Assembly (NCBI GenBank): GCA_017398485.1
Contig: JAFQFY010000040.1
Location: 1 to 42,075, forward strand
Origin: Clostridia bacterium
Lineage (GTDB): Bacteria; Bacillota; Clostridia; Oscillospirales; Acutalibacteraceae
DNA length: 42,075 nt
Direction: 5' to 3'
This document shows, piece by piece, positions 16,912 to 24,433 of this stretch. A program made the translations under genes and the position numbers. Position 1 is the first letter of the stretch. Each line of letters opens with the position of its first letter. Below the pieces are notes generated by a model that was not told where the DNA came from, did no database searches, and saw nothing but the letters and a program-made list of their open reading frames with translations.

Positions 16912-17358
16912 TTATTGGCCACCGCGAGGCGTTTTTCGAGTGAAGCCGCCATGCTTGCTGTCCACAGACCGTTTAATGTCCGAGAACTTCTCGTCGCTGG
17001 TCGCCTTAAAACGGCTCATCATATCCTCAAAGCTTTCACTGCGGCCCGAAGAACTACCCCACTCAACGTCATCCGGTCGGCCGGAGAAGGTTTTACGACG
17101 AGGCGCGCTACGGCGAGGTGCCGGTGGCTCAGCTTTTTTCATGGATAAGCTGATCTTGCCGTCATCTCCGATGCTCAGAATCTTCACCTTAACGATCTGA
17201 CCCTCGGAAATGAAATCGCGAATCTCCTTGACGTACGTCGACGCCACTTCGGAAATATGTACCATACCGGTCTTCTTATCCGGCAACTCAACAAATGCAC
17301 CGAATTTCGTAATACCGGTAATCTTGCCCTCAACGACAGCTCCAACCTCTAACTGCAT
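16912..17358 (-). CDS. yabR: S1-domain RNA-binding protein (YabR-like)
   Basis: A 148-residue protein with one S1 domain at residues about 1-72: VGAVVEGKITGITKFGAFVELPDKKTGMVHISEV, then a KVKILSIGDDGKISLSMKK end. A basic and Ser/Arg-rich tail follows (SAPRRKTFSGR and a GGFTRKTP end) that is probably disordered and binds nucleic acid. YabR lies next to divIC in B. subtilis exactly as here and is related to the CvfD/general stress protein 13 group of S1 regulators. GGGAGG lies upstream of the ATG. It is the last gene of the rqcP-yabP-yabQ-divIC-yabR run. Confidence 0.9.
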   Translation of the reverse strand: MQLEVGAVVEGKITGITKFGAFVELPDKKTGMVHISEVASTYVKEIRDFISEGQIVKVKILSIGDDGKISLSMKKAEPPAPRRSAPRRKTFSGRPDDVEWGSSSGRSESFEDMMSRFKATSDEKFSDIKRSVDSKHGGFTRKTPRGGQ

Positions 17359-17380
17359 AAACCTTTAAAATCCTCCCAAG

Positions 17381-17668
17381 TCAGTTGTTGACCAACTGTA
17401 ATACTTGATCGTTCGGTCCGACGAAGCCCTCTTCGCGCGCTTCGTCTTCCAAATCGTTTTCATCGAAATCTTCGACCTTATCAGCCATCTCCTCATTATA
17501 GATGGTCTCGATCTCTTTTCTCTGTTCGAGTGCATCAAGCTCCGCTTGCTTAGCTTCAAGTTGCATAAACATCTGCACGCCCTTGAACAAAGCAAACGCC
17601 ACCGCCACCGCGATCACAACGCGAAAGATAACATGATTCTTTTTGCCGCTTTGACGCTTCGTCTTCAC
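17381..17668 (-). CDS. divIC: Septum formation initiator, DivIC/FtsB family
   Basis: A 95-residue bitopic membrane protein: a basic cytosolic start (KTKRQSGKKNH), one membrane helix (about residues 13-31), then an extracytoplasmic coiled coil (MFMQLEAKQAELDALEQRKEI) and an unusually acidic stretch (VEDFDENDLEDEAREEG) before a short tail. DivIC acts with FtsL and DivIB in the divisome. The start is GTG with GGAG upstream. Order yabQ-divIC-yabR matches B. subtilis, which supports the call despite low sequence conservation in this family. Confidence 0.85.
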   Translation of the reverse strand: MKTKRQSGKKNHVIFRVVIAVAVAFALFKGVQMFMQLEAKQAELDALEQRKEIETIYNEEMADKVEDFDENDLEDEAREEGFVGPNDQVLQLVNN

Positions 17669-17748
17669 GCTGTCATCTCCTTACAGATGGTATTGTGGTG
17701 TGAAAAATAAACTCACACAGTATATTGTACATATTAGTATATAAAATT

Positions 17749-18225
17749 TCAAGTCTTTTTTCGAAAAAATATGCATTTTTTTCGAGCTTTTGGTTCTTTT
17801 TTCGCTATCTTTTTACTGAACACGGAAAAATCACCGTACAGCCTGTCGCACAAACGATAAAGCGGAGCAGAAATCAAGCGAAAAACCCACGCAAACCCGA
17901 ATCGTATATACCGGATTATCTGATACAGCAACTTACCGATCAAGCGCCCGAGCGTGACGTGCTCCAAAAAAAAGCCGAGCAGGCAGCCACCGAACAGCAG
18001 AGGATGCATCATACCGTCCATCACTGCCAAGGAAAAATAGAATGTCGCCAAAGCGGAAAAGACCAGATAGAACACATCAATGAAAAACACAACCGCACGC
18101 CGTCGCCGCGCAAATCGGACGGCAACGCCAAACACTTCAAACAACAAGCCGAGTGCCGCCCCTAAACCGCAGCTGTACAACAGCAACCAGAGTTGCCGCC
18201 CCTCCCCTAATCCCGTCATAGGCAT
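17749..18225 (-). CDS. yabQ: Spore cortex biosynthesis membrane protein YabQ
   Basis: A 158-residue membrane protein with about four hydrophobic segments in the first 110 residues and a basic tail (KKIAKKEPKARKK). YabQ is a sigma-E-dependent mother-cell membrane protein needed for the spore cortex in B. subtilis. It starts one base into the yabP stop (TGATG overlap) without its own SD, so translation is coupled to yabP. Synteny and topology support the call; sequence identity in this family is low. Confidence 0.85.
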   Translation of the reverse strand: MPMTGLGEGRQLWLLLYSCGLGAALGLLFEVFGVAVRFARRRRAVVFFIDVFYLVFSALATFYFSLAVMDGMMHPLLFGGCLLGFFLEHVTLGRLIGKLLYQIIRYIRFGFAWVFRLISAPLYRLCDRLYGDFSVFSKKIAKKEPKARKKCIFFRKKT

Positions 18226-18503
18226 CAGCGGAATAAGCGGCCGAAAAGTCCGATGTCTTTACGATTTTCGGAGTATTGAAGCGTGTCCACTTTCCCTTCC
18301 ACAGATAAGACGCCGCATTCAAGATCCAAACGACGCACGTGCAGTGAAGAGCCGCGGATAGTCAATTCACCTTTTGAAGTATAGGCAACGATCACCGTTT
18401 CATCGAAACTGTCAACGTCGGACACGCCGGTCAGCTCCACCTGTTGTCGGTCCTGTATGATCAGCTGGTGCGGTACGCTCTTCTTTACATCGGCATTTTC
18501 CAT
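18225..18503 (-). CDS. yabP: Sporulation protein YabP
   Basis: A 92-residue protein of the YabP/YqfC family: HQLIIQDRQQVELTGVSDVDSFDETVIVAYTSKGELTIRG then the typical LHVRRLDLECGVLSVEGKVD end, a small beta-rich fold. YabP is required for sporulation in B. subtilis and is made in the mother cell; its molecular role is unclear. The ATG at 18503 with GGAGGAG upstream is preferred over an in-frame ATG at 18527. It is followed directly by yabQ and preceded by rqcP. Confidence 0.92.
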   Translation of the reverse strand: MENADVKKSVPHQLIIQDRQQVELTGVSDVDSFDETVIVAYTSKGELTIRGSSLHVRRLDLECGVLSVEGKVDTLQYSENRKDIGLFGRLFR

Positions 18504-18555
18504 CGTATCTCCTCCATCCACTTTCATAGTATGAGAGGATGGGACCGCTTATACC

Positions 18556-18798
18556 TTACGGCAAAAGTTCATACAACATCGCAGCATCATTTTTCGCCAC
18601 GGTTTCTTGCACAGCCGTCACGCGCGCTTTCAATTCCCGCGCACCGAGCGTGATGGATATCACGTCGCCAACCTTTACGTCATACGACGCACGCGCCGCC
18701 TTATCGTTCACCAAGACCTTGCCGGCATCGCACGCCTCGTTGGCCACCGTGCGACGTTTAATCAGGCGCGATACCTTCAAATACTTATCCAATCGCAT
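18556..18798 (-). CDS. rqcP: S4-domain RNA-binding protein RqcP (YabO)
   Basis: An 80-residue protein that is almost entirely an S4 domain: MRLDKYLKVSRLIKRRTVANEACDAGKVLVNDKAARASYDVKVGDVI. RqcP/YabO binds the 50S-tRNA complex and drives alanine tailing with RqcH in ribosome-associated quality control; HslR is the E. coli counterpart. GAGGTGA precedes the ATG. It lies behind the hup terminator, which must be read through or bypassed by a promoter I could not identify, and 52 bases upstream of yabP. Confidence 0.93.
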   Translation of the reverse strand: MRLDKYLKVSRLIKRRTVANEACDAGKVLVNDKAARASYDVKVGDVISITLGARELKARVTAVQETVAKNDAAMLYELLP

Positions 18799-18824
18799 AA
18801 ATTCACCTCAAAATACTGACAAAA

Positions 18825-18849
18825 AAAGCCGTCCTTGGCGGACGGCTTT
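18825..18849 (-). terminator. Terminator of hup
   Basis: A 10-bp stem AAAGCCGTCC/GGACGGCTTT (18825-18834 with 18840-18849), loop TTGGC, followed on the minus strand by a T-run of seven. It lies directly after the hup stop. Confidence 0.88.
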
Positions 18850-18862
18850 AATCGTGCAGTGC

Positions 18863-19135
18863 TTATTTCACAGCGTTCTTCAGAGCGGCGCCGGCCTTGA
18901 AGACGGGCTGCTTGGAAGCAGCGATCTTGATAGCTTCCTTGGTCTGGGGGTTACGGCCCATGCGAGCAGCACGCTCACGAACCTCGAAAGTACCGAAACC
19001 GATCAGCTGAACCTTCTCACCGGCAACCAGCGCAGCCTCGATAGAGCCGACAACAGCAGCAACAGCCTTCTCGGCATCCTTCTTGGACAGACCAGCCTTG
19101 TCCGCAACGGCGGCAATGAGTTCTACCTTGTTCAT
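18863..19135 (-). CDS. hup: HU-family DNA-binding protein
   Basis: A 90-residue histone-like protein that bends and compacts DNA. It begins [25 protein letters not shown], has the [21 protein letters not shown] beta-arm region (about residues 47-67) and ends [12 protein letters not shown]. The open frame continues upstream to 19237, but the ATG at 19135 with GGAGG is the family start. It has its own promoter (19226-19254) and terminator (18825-18849), so it is a single-gene unit set upstream of rqcP as in many Clostridia. Confidence 0.98.
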   Translation of the reverse strand: MNKVELIAAVADKAGLSKKDAEKAVAAVVGSIEAALVAGEKVQLIGFGTFEVRERAARMGRNPQTKEAIKIAASKQPVFKAGAALKNAVK

Positions 19136-19225
19136 AACGATATACCTCCATAAAATTATATTCCAGCAGTATACAAACCGCACTTGGACGTTATATAAAC
19201 GGCGCACATACTCGCTGATATTATT

Positions 19226-19254
19226 ATCATACTCCATTCTTTTTTGTTTTGCAA
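19226..19254 (-). promoter_or_regulatory. Sigma-A type promoter of hup
   Basis: On the minus strand: -35 TTGCAA (19249-19254), 17-bp spacer, -10 TATGAT (19226-19231), giving a leader of about 85 bases before the ATG at 19135. Confidence 0.7.
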
Positions 19255-19378
19255 GGAAAAATTTCTTTTTCGTCTATTTGCTGAAAATGGAATTTGTTTT
19301 CTGTGCATTTCGCTGACGATTTATGCACAAAAGCACGGTTTTTGTCGCAAAAAGTACAATATATGGATTTCGTCTGTG

Positions 19379-20320
19379 TCAGTAGAACGTTGCAACCTCA
19401 TTCTCCGGTGCGCTCGTTTTAACCACGCTCAACGCCTCAAGAACCGGTCCGACGCGGCCGTAGCAGGCATGCTTATCCACACGTATTTTTGCCGTGACCA
19501 GCACCCAGTCGCGACTCACAAGCGATTGAGCGTTTGCCCAATCACACGCAAGGCCGGCAAAACGGATATCGTCGGCACAACAGGTCATCAGCGGTCGGCC
19601 GATCACGAATGAGCCCTTGGGCACCGTGCGATCCAACACGACCTCTCCCTTGAAGGTAACGGTCTTGCCGTGGTAACTGTCGAGTTCTTCAGAAAGATCA
19701 CGATACCACAGAGCAAAATCCGAGTCCTTTATCTCGATGACCGTTGCATTCTTGTTGAACGGCAACGGATCCTCAATATCGTCGTATTCCACATCGTCGC
19801 CGCCGTAATCGTAAGCAATGTCTGCGCGTCGCGTCACGCCGCGCACGATCCTATGCAGCGCCATCTTGTCCAGCCCTTTTTTCGCGCGGTTGAAAACCAC
19901 GAGTTCAGGCGAGCCAAGCTTATCTACGACCAAATTACGCATATTGGCGTTGTAAGCAACAAAGGTATTTGCGTCGGCAAACAGGATCTCCTGATAAATT
20001 ACCCAATTTTTGGGCATATTCTCAAAGAGGGCACTAAGCAACCACATGCCGTTGTATTCTACCATGACGCGCTGTGCACGATGCTTTTTTTGCAGATCGG
20101 TCAAAAGATCAGGTGTCAACCGTGAGACGTCATCAACAGACTCCACGAACACATTCTTAAAAGGGTAACGCTCAATATCCGGCTCCGCCTCTCCTTCTTC
20201 GCATAAAAGCAACAGAGTGCGCTCGCCGTTATTAAAGCGCCGATCCTCCAACGTGCCTTGAATAAAGGTCGTCTTACCGGCGTCCAAAAAGCCGGTAAAG
20301 AGATATACGGGGATCTCCAT
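19379..20320 (-). CDS. G3E-family (CobW-like) GTPase fused to a YcgQ/TIGR03943-like C-terminal domain
   Basis: A 313-residue protein. The N-terminal part is a P-loop G3E GTPase: GFLDAGKTTF at residues about 9-18 and a LVVFNRAKKGLDK base-recognition region, but no CxCC metal motif such as its partner has. From about residue 215 a separate domain begins: TVTFKGEVVLDRTV, then GSFVIGRPLMTCCADDIRFAG with a Cys pair near 246-247. This pattern resembles the C-terminal domain of YcgQ (DUF1980/TIGR03943), a zinc-linked membrane protein in Bacillus. It starts one base after the stop of the His-rich GTPase gene, with GGAGGAGG, so they are coupled. The role is probably metal handling; the C-terminal assignment is by eye. 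Confidence 0.75.
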   Translation of the reverse strand: MEIPVYLFTGFLDAGKTTFIQGTLEDRRFNNGERTLLLLCEEGEAEPDIERYPFKNVFVESVDDVSRLTPDLLTDLQKKHRAQRVMVEYNGMWLLSALFENMPKNWVIYQEILFADANTFVAYNANMRNLVVDKLGSPELVVFNRAKKGLDKMALHRIVRGVTRRADIAYDYGGDDVEYDDIEDPLPFNKNATVIEIKDSDFALWYRDLSEELDSYHGKTVTFKGEVVLDRTVPKGSFVIGRPLMTCCADDIRFAGLACDWANAQSLVSRDWVLVTAKIRVDKHACYGRVGPVLEALSVVKTSAPENEVATFY

Positions 20321-20321
20321 A

Positions 20322-21482
20322 TTACGCCTCCTCCGAATAAGGCAGATCGAAAAGGGATGCCACGGCCGCCTTGTTGAGTTTCGAGCCGATCACGCACAGT
20401 CGACCGATCACATCCGCACCACCGAAACGCACATCCGGCGCACCGGGCACATAATCGAAGTGGATCCACCTGCCGTCCTCGCCGGCAACGATACCCTTGG
20501 CGCGCAACACCGCGCCGAAACGAGATTCATTATCCAGCGATTGCAGAGCGGCCGTGATCTTCTCCGCCGTAAACTTGGCAGTGGTCTCACCGCCCCAACT
20601 GGTAAAGACCTCATCGGCGTGGTGATGGTGGTGTTCATGTTCATGTTCGTGACAATGGCACTCTTCACCATGCTCATGATGGTGATGGTGATCATGATCA
20701 TGTTCATGCTCGTGACAATGGCACTCCTCATCATGCTCGTGATGGTGATGGTGTTCATGTTCATGTTCATGTTCATGCTCGTGACAATGGCACTCATCAT
20801 CATGCTCGTGATGGTGATGGCGTTCATGATGATGGCCGCAGTCTTCCTCGTGTTGTGTCTGCATATCGGCAAGGGCGGATTTGAGGGTATTCTTCTGTTC
20901 CATCGCCGAGAGGATCTTCTTGCCGTCGAGTTGCGACCACGGCGTCGTGATGATCGTTGCCTCGGCATTGTGCTCGCGCAACAGTTCTACGCACTTTGCC
21001 AACTTCTCATCGTCCATCCCGTCCGTGCGGCTGAGCACGATGCAGCCGGCGTGCTCGATCTGGTCATTAAAGAACTCGCCAAAGTTTTTCATGTAAATAC
21101 GGCACTTGGAAGCATCGGCGATAGTCGTAAAGCTGTTCAACTTTACAGAGTCGGACAGCACGCCTTCCACGGCACGAATAACGTCACTGAGCTTACCAAC
21201 GCCCGAAGGCTCGATCAAAATACGGTCGGGAGCGAACTGTTCGAGCACGCGACCGAGCGCCTCGGTAAAATCGCCCACCAAGCTGCAGCAGATACAGCCG
21301 GAGTTCATCTCGGTGATCTCTACGCCGGCCTCCTTAAGAAAACCGCCGTCGATACCGATCTCACCAAACTCATTCTCGATGAGGACCAGCTTCTCCCCTG
21401 CATACGCCTCGGCGATCAGCTTCTTGATCAGCGTCGTTTTGCCCGCGCCGAGAAAACCGGAAAATACATCAATTTTCGTCAT
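20322..21482 (-). CDS. G3E-family metallochaperone GTPase (CobW/COG0523) with a His/Cys-rich metal-binding tract
   Basis: A 386-residue protein. Residues 9-17 are Walker A (GFLGAGKTT), 36-43 are ENEFGEIG, and 63-66 are the CICC metal-binding motif of COG0523 proteins; SRTD at 151-154 is the probable base-recognition site. Residues 211-288 contain 41 His and 7 Cys, with three ECHCHEHEH blocks. The C-terminal CobW domain (about 295-386) follows. GTP-driven delivery of zinc (or Ni/Co) to client proteins is the family role. The open frame extends to 21581, but the promoter at 21514-21542 places the transcript start inside that extension, so the ATG at 21482 is correct. The SD (AAGGAAAGAG) is weak. 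A second GTPase follows with a one-base gap. Confidence 0.9.
   Translation of the reverse strand: MTKIDVFSGFLGAGKTTLIKKLIAEAYAGEKLVLIENEFGEIGIDGGFLKEAGVEITEMNSGCICCSLVGDFTEALGRVLEQFAPDRILIEPSGVGKLSDVIRAVEGVLSDSVKLNSFTTIADASKCRIYMKNFGEFFNDQIEHAGCIVLSRTDGMDDEKLAKCVELLREHNAEATIITTPWSQLDGKKILSAMEQKNTLKSALADMQTQHEEDCGHHHERHHHHEHDDECHCHEHEHEHEHEHHHHHEHDEECHCHEHEHDHDHHHHHEHGEECHCHEHEHEHHHHHADEVFTSWGGETTAKFTAEKITAALQSLDNESRFGAVLRAKGIVAGEDGRWIHFDYVPGAPDVRFGGADVIGRLCVIGSKLNKAAVASLFDLPYSEEA
20619..20852 (-). repeat. Imperfect tandem repeat coding the His/Cys-rich tract
   Basis: Simple-sequence DNA (GTG/ATG/TCA-rich on the plus strand) coding 78 residues with three copies of an ECHCHEHEH block spaced 23 and 21 residues apart, that is, imperfect units of about 69 and 63 bases. 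Such a tract is likely to vary in copy number between strains. It is in frame and lies within the gene at 20322-21482. Confidence 0.9.
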
Positions 21483-21513
21483 ACCAACATCTCTTTCCTT
21501 TGGATTTACCGCC

Positions 21514-21542
21514 ATTGTACCACAAGAACGGCAGTTTTTCAA
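21514..21542 (-). promoter_or_regulatory. Sigma-A type promoter of the two-GTPase operon
   Basis: On the minus strand: -35 TTGAAA (21537-21542), 17-bp spacer, -10 TACAAT (21514-21519), about 30 bases before the ATG at 21482. No convincing Zur box was found around it. Confidence 0.65.
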
Positions 21543-21645
21543 CCGCTTGTTTTGACAAATATTCCACAATAAGTCCAACATAATCGACAGAATTTGTGCA
21601 GATACGGAAAATGCGAGAAAATCGGTAAATTTTGGCGATTTTCAG

Positions 21646-21675
21646 TTGATTTTTCTTTGCAATATATTGTATAAT
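21646..21675 (+). promoter_or_regulatory. Sigma-A type promoter of the PHP-TSCPD-rsmF run
   Basis: -35 TTGATT (21646-21651), 18-bp spacer, -10 TATAAT (21670-21675), 57 bases before the ATG at 21733. Confidence 0.7.
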
Positions 21676-21732
21676 TATAGTGTTATCTGTAGGATTTAGG
21701 CTTTGTCTTTGATATGTTCACGGAGGGGTATC

Positions 21733-22575
21733 ATGTCTGTTGACCTGCACTGTCACTCGAAGATTTCCGACGGCTCTCTCGGCGTCGAGGAGCTCTTGAC
21801 GCTTGCCAAGCGCCGCGGGATCACCGGCCTGGCCATCACGGATCACGACGCCATCGTCGGCGCCACGCGAGCCGTGATCATCGGCAAACGCATCGGCATC
21901 GACGTCATTCACGGTGTCGAATTCTCCGCGTATGATTACGCGCGCGGTCGCAAGGTGCACGTGCTCGCCTACATGTGTGACTATCCCGATCGCCTGGAAG
22001 GCTTATGCCGTAAGACTTGCGCCGCACGTCGTGCCGCCTCGACCGAGATGGTGCGTAAGGTGATGCGCTATTATCCCATCATCCCCGATTCCATTGCTCG
22101 TTGCGCCTCCGGCAGTAATGCTATATACAAGCAGCATATCATGCACGCGCTCATGGACGCGGGTTATTCTCTGACCATCTTCGGTGATGTATACAACAAG
22201 CTCTTCTCTTCCAAGAACGGTTGCGCCTACGTCGGCATCGAATATCCTGACGTGCACGAGGTCATTGACCTTATCCAAAGTGCAGGCGGTCTGGTCGTGC
22301 TCGCACATCCCTATTCTTACGACAGCCTGGACCTCATGGAAGAGTTGGCCACCGCCAACAAACTGGACGGCATCGAGGTGTGGCGAGGCAACCACACCGC
22401 CGAGCAGATCGCACAGTTGAGCGATTTTGCCGCAAGCCACGGACTGCTCATGACCGGCGGCAGCGATTTCCACGGCATGTACTCTGCTACCGCACGTCCC
22501 CTCGGCACCCAGGCACCGGAGGATACCATCCAGAAAATGCGTGCATACAAAGCGCAGTTAAAGCGTAATGGATAA
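21733..22575 (+). CDS. PHP-domain phosphoesterase (TrpH/YciV-like)
   Basis: A 280-residue metal-dependent phosphoesterase. Metal-binding motifs appear in order: DLHCHSKISDGS (about residues 4-15), ITDHDA (about 35-40), HGVEFSA (about 60-66), LAHPYSY (about 190-196) and GGSDFHG (about 242-248). YciV/RNase AM from E. coli is a 5'-3' exonuclease with this fold; others hydrolyse 3',5'-bisphosphonucleotides, so the substrate is open. The start at 21733 has GGAGGGG upstream and is preferred over an upstream in-frame ATG at 21703. It is the first gene of a run followed by a TSCPD gene 23 bases on. Confidence 0.88.
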   Translation: MSVDLHCHSKISDGSLGVEELLTLAKRRGITGLAITDHDAIVGATRAVIIGKRIGIDVIHGVEFSAYDYARGRKVHVLAYMCDYPDRLEGLCRKTCAARRAASTEMVRKVMRYYPIIPDSIARCASGSNAIYKQHIMHALMDAGYSLTIFGDVYNKLFSSKNGCAYVGIEYPDVHEVIDLIQSAGGLVVLAHPYSYDSLDLMEELATANKLDGIEVWRGNHTAEQIAQLSDFAASHGLLMTGGSDFHGMYSATARPLGTQAPEDTIQKMRAYKAQLKRNG

Positions 22576-22598
22576 TCTGTACATCAGGAGGCATTGCC

Positions 22599-22850
22599 AT
22601 GAGCTACTCGTATAAGACGCAGGGCGTCTGTTCCCGCAATATCACCTTCGACATCCACGACGGCATCGTCTGTAACGTGCGTTTCGAGGGCGGTTGCAGC
22701 GGCAACACGCAGGGCGTTGCCGGTCTGGTCGAGGGCATGCCCGTAGACGAAGTTATCCGTCGTTTATCCGGTATCAAGTGCGGTTTCAAAGGCACTTCAT
22801 GCCCCGATCAGCTCGCCAAGGCACTCCAAAAAGCAAAAAATCAAGACTGA
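22599..22850 (+). CDS. TSCPD-domain protein (TIGR03905-like)
   Basis: An 83-residue protein made of a single TSCPD domain, with the diagnostic TSCPDQLAKAL near the end (about residues 67-77) and Cys at GVC, IVCN, GGCSGNTQG and IKCG that could bind zinc. TSCPD domains also form the C-terminus of some class II ribonucleotide reductases; the free-standing form has no settled function. AGGAGG precedes the ATG. It lies between the PHP phosphoesterase and an RsmF-like methyltransferase, separated from the latter by a hairpin. Confidence 0.88.
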   Translation: MSYSYKTQGVCSRNITFDIHDGIVCNVRFEGGCSGNTQGVAGLVEGMPVDEVIRRLSGIKCGFKGTSCPDQLAKALQKAKNQD

Positions 22851-22852
22851 TT

Positions 22853-22886
22853 AAAATGCTGTTGCAGATTCCTGTAACAGCATTTT
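22853..22886 (+). terminator. Hairpin between the TSCPD gene and rsmF (terminator or attenuator)
   Basis: An 11-bp stem AAAATGCTGTT/AACAGCATTTT, extended by CAG/CTG to a four-base loop, with a short T-run. It lies just before the rsmF SD, so it may attenuate rather than fully stop transcription. Confidence 0.75.
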
Positions 22887-22907
22887 CTGTGTCGAGGAGG
22901 GATAACA

Positions 22908-24284
22908 ATGCAACTGCCGCAAGAATTCTGCGAACGAATGAAGCCGCTGCTCGGTAACTCATGGGAAGCTTTCCTTAATGCCTACGAGAGACCGTTTCGC
23001 CGCGGCCTGCGCGTAAACACTGCCAAGATCACAATCGACGAATTTCGCACGCAATTTCCGCATCCGCTGGCTCCCTCCCCTTTTGCCGAGGATTGCTACT
23101 ATCTCGATGCACCGCACAAAGCAGGCGGCGATCCGCTGCACCACGCAGGCGGCTATTATATGCAAGAGCCTTCCGCGGCCTCTGCCGTGGCCGTTCTCGC
23201 ACCGCAACCGAACGAAAAGATCCTGGATCTGTGCGCCGCACCCGGCGGCAAATCGACACAGATCGCTGCTAAGCTGGGCGACAGCGGACTGCTGTGGAGC
23301 AACGAATACGTTGCATCGCGCGCGCGAATTTTATCACAAAATCTTGAGCGTTGCGGTGTACGGCGGCAGGTCGTGTCCAACAACGACACTGCCGTACTGT
23401 GCCGCCGCTTGACCGACTATTTTGACGCAGTGCTGGTAGATGCGCCATGCTCGGGCGAGGGCATGTTCCGTAAGGAACCGCAGGCGTTGGAAGAATGGAG
23501 CTTGGACAATATTCATCTGTGTGCCGCACGACAGAGAGAGATCCTGCACAACGCATCGCTCGCCGTCCGTCCGGGCGGCAGGCTGGTCTATTCGACCTGC
23601 ACCTTTGCGCCCGAGGAAAACGAAGCGATCATCGCCGCGTTTTTGAACGAACACTCCGATTTTACTTTGGAAACCATCGAGGTCCCGTGGGGTATGTCGG
23701 CATTTTCGTTCGAAACCATCAAGAAATTCACAAGCCTGTCCTCTTGTGCGGCAGATCTCACTCGTTGCCGCCGCATATTTCCGCATCACGGCGGCGAGGG
23801 ACATTTCATTGCGAAAATGTGCCGCGCAGACGGTCGTGCTGAATCGCCGCTATCTTATCAGCCGTCAACGCGCGATACAAATCGCCGCACTGCAGAAGAA
23901 TTGTATCGCGAATGCTTCTTAAAAGACCCCATCGGCGATTTCGTTACATTCAATAATTTCGTGCATCTCCTGCCGCCCGAATTGCCCGATCTGACAGGCA
24001 TCAACGTCATTCACGCCGGCATCACGTTTGCAGAGGTATGCAAAAACCGTTTGGAACCATGTCACGGCGCATTTTTGGCAACCTCCTTGGCGGATTGCCG
24101 TCGCCGCATTGACCTTCCACTTGACGACGCGCGACTTTGCGCTTATTTGCGCGGCGAGGAGATCGCGTGCGATAATGAAAAAGGATGGACCGCCGTCGGC
24201 GTGGCGGGCATGACGGTCGGCTTCGGAAAATGCAGTGGTTCGAAGCTGAAAAACCGCTATCCGAAAGGACTGCGTCTGCTTTAA
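22908..24284 (+). CDS. rsmF: RsmF/NOP2-family rRNA (cytosine-C5) methyltransferase
   Basis: A 458-residue SAM-dependent m5C RNA methyltransferase. N-terminal RNA-binding part, then motif I in LCAAPGGKSTQIAAKL (about residues 107-122), catalytic Cys in DAPCSGEGMFRKEP, and the second Cys in STCTFAPEENE. The C-terminal part (about 310-458) has the RsmF-type domains ending YLRGEEIACDNEKGW, VGVAGMTVGFGK and LKNRYPKGLR, a PUA-like fold. GAGGAGG precedes the ATG. It is distinct from rsmB at 33847-35184, a second m5C enzyme in this window. Target is probably a 16S rRNA cytosine by analogy. Confidence 0.92.
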   Translation: MQLPQEFCERMKPLLGNSWEAFLNAYERPFRRGLRVNTAKITIDEFRTQFPHPLAPSPFAEDCYYLDAPHKAGGDPLHHAGGYYMQEPSAASAVAVLAPQPNEKILDLCAAPGGKSTQIAAKLGDSGLLWSNEYVASRARILSQNLERCGVRRQVVSNNDTAVLCRRLTDYFDAVLVDAPCSGEGMFRKEPQALEEWSLDNIHLCAARQREILHNASLAVRPGGRLVYSTCTFAPEENEAIIAAFLNEHSDFTLETIEVPWGMSAFSFETIKKFTSLSSCAADLTRCRRIFPHHGGEGHFIAKMCRADGRAESPLSYQPSTRDTNRRTAEELYRECFLKDPIGDFVTFNNFVHLLPPELPDLTGINVIHAGITFAEVCKNRLEPCHGAFLATSLADCRRRIDLPLDDARLCAYLRGEEIACDNEKGWTAVGVAGMTVGFGKCSGSKLKNRYPKGLRLL

Positions 24285-24348
24285 GCACATAAAGAGGAAA
24301 TTGCCGGCTAAAATATTTGTGTATTTGTGCGATTTTCTCGATTAACTA

Positions 24349-24377
24349 TTGCAAAAAAGCAGAATATCGTATACAAT
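24349..24377 (+). promoter_or_regulatory. Sigma-A type promoter of pgk-tpiA-gpmI
   Basis: -35 TTGCAA (24349-24354), 17-bp spacer, -10 TACAAT (24372-24377), about 57 bases before the pgk ATG. Confidence 0.75.
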
Positions 24378-24433
24378 ATGTCTGTTCATATGTTATGTTT
24401 TTAACAGACAATTTTTTTGAAAGGATGTCATAT

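Noticed and set aside
20619..20852. Repeat array that could be taken for a CRISPR array
   Set aside because: The units are unequal, code an in-frame His/Cys tract, and there is no spacer/repeat alternation.
20460..21572. Plus-strand frame of 370 codons rich in Met/Val/Phe opposite the His-rich GTPase
   Set aside because: The Met-rich stretch is simply the complement of the CAT/CAC His codons; no SD and no known family.
21543..21600. Possible Zur-type palindrome upstream of the two-GTPase operon
   Set aside because: The only inverted repeat near 21553-21574 is imperfect and does not match the Zur consensus I know.
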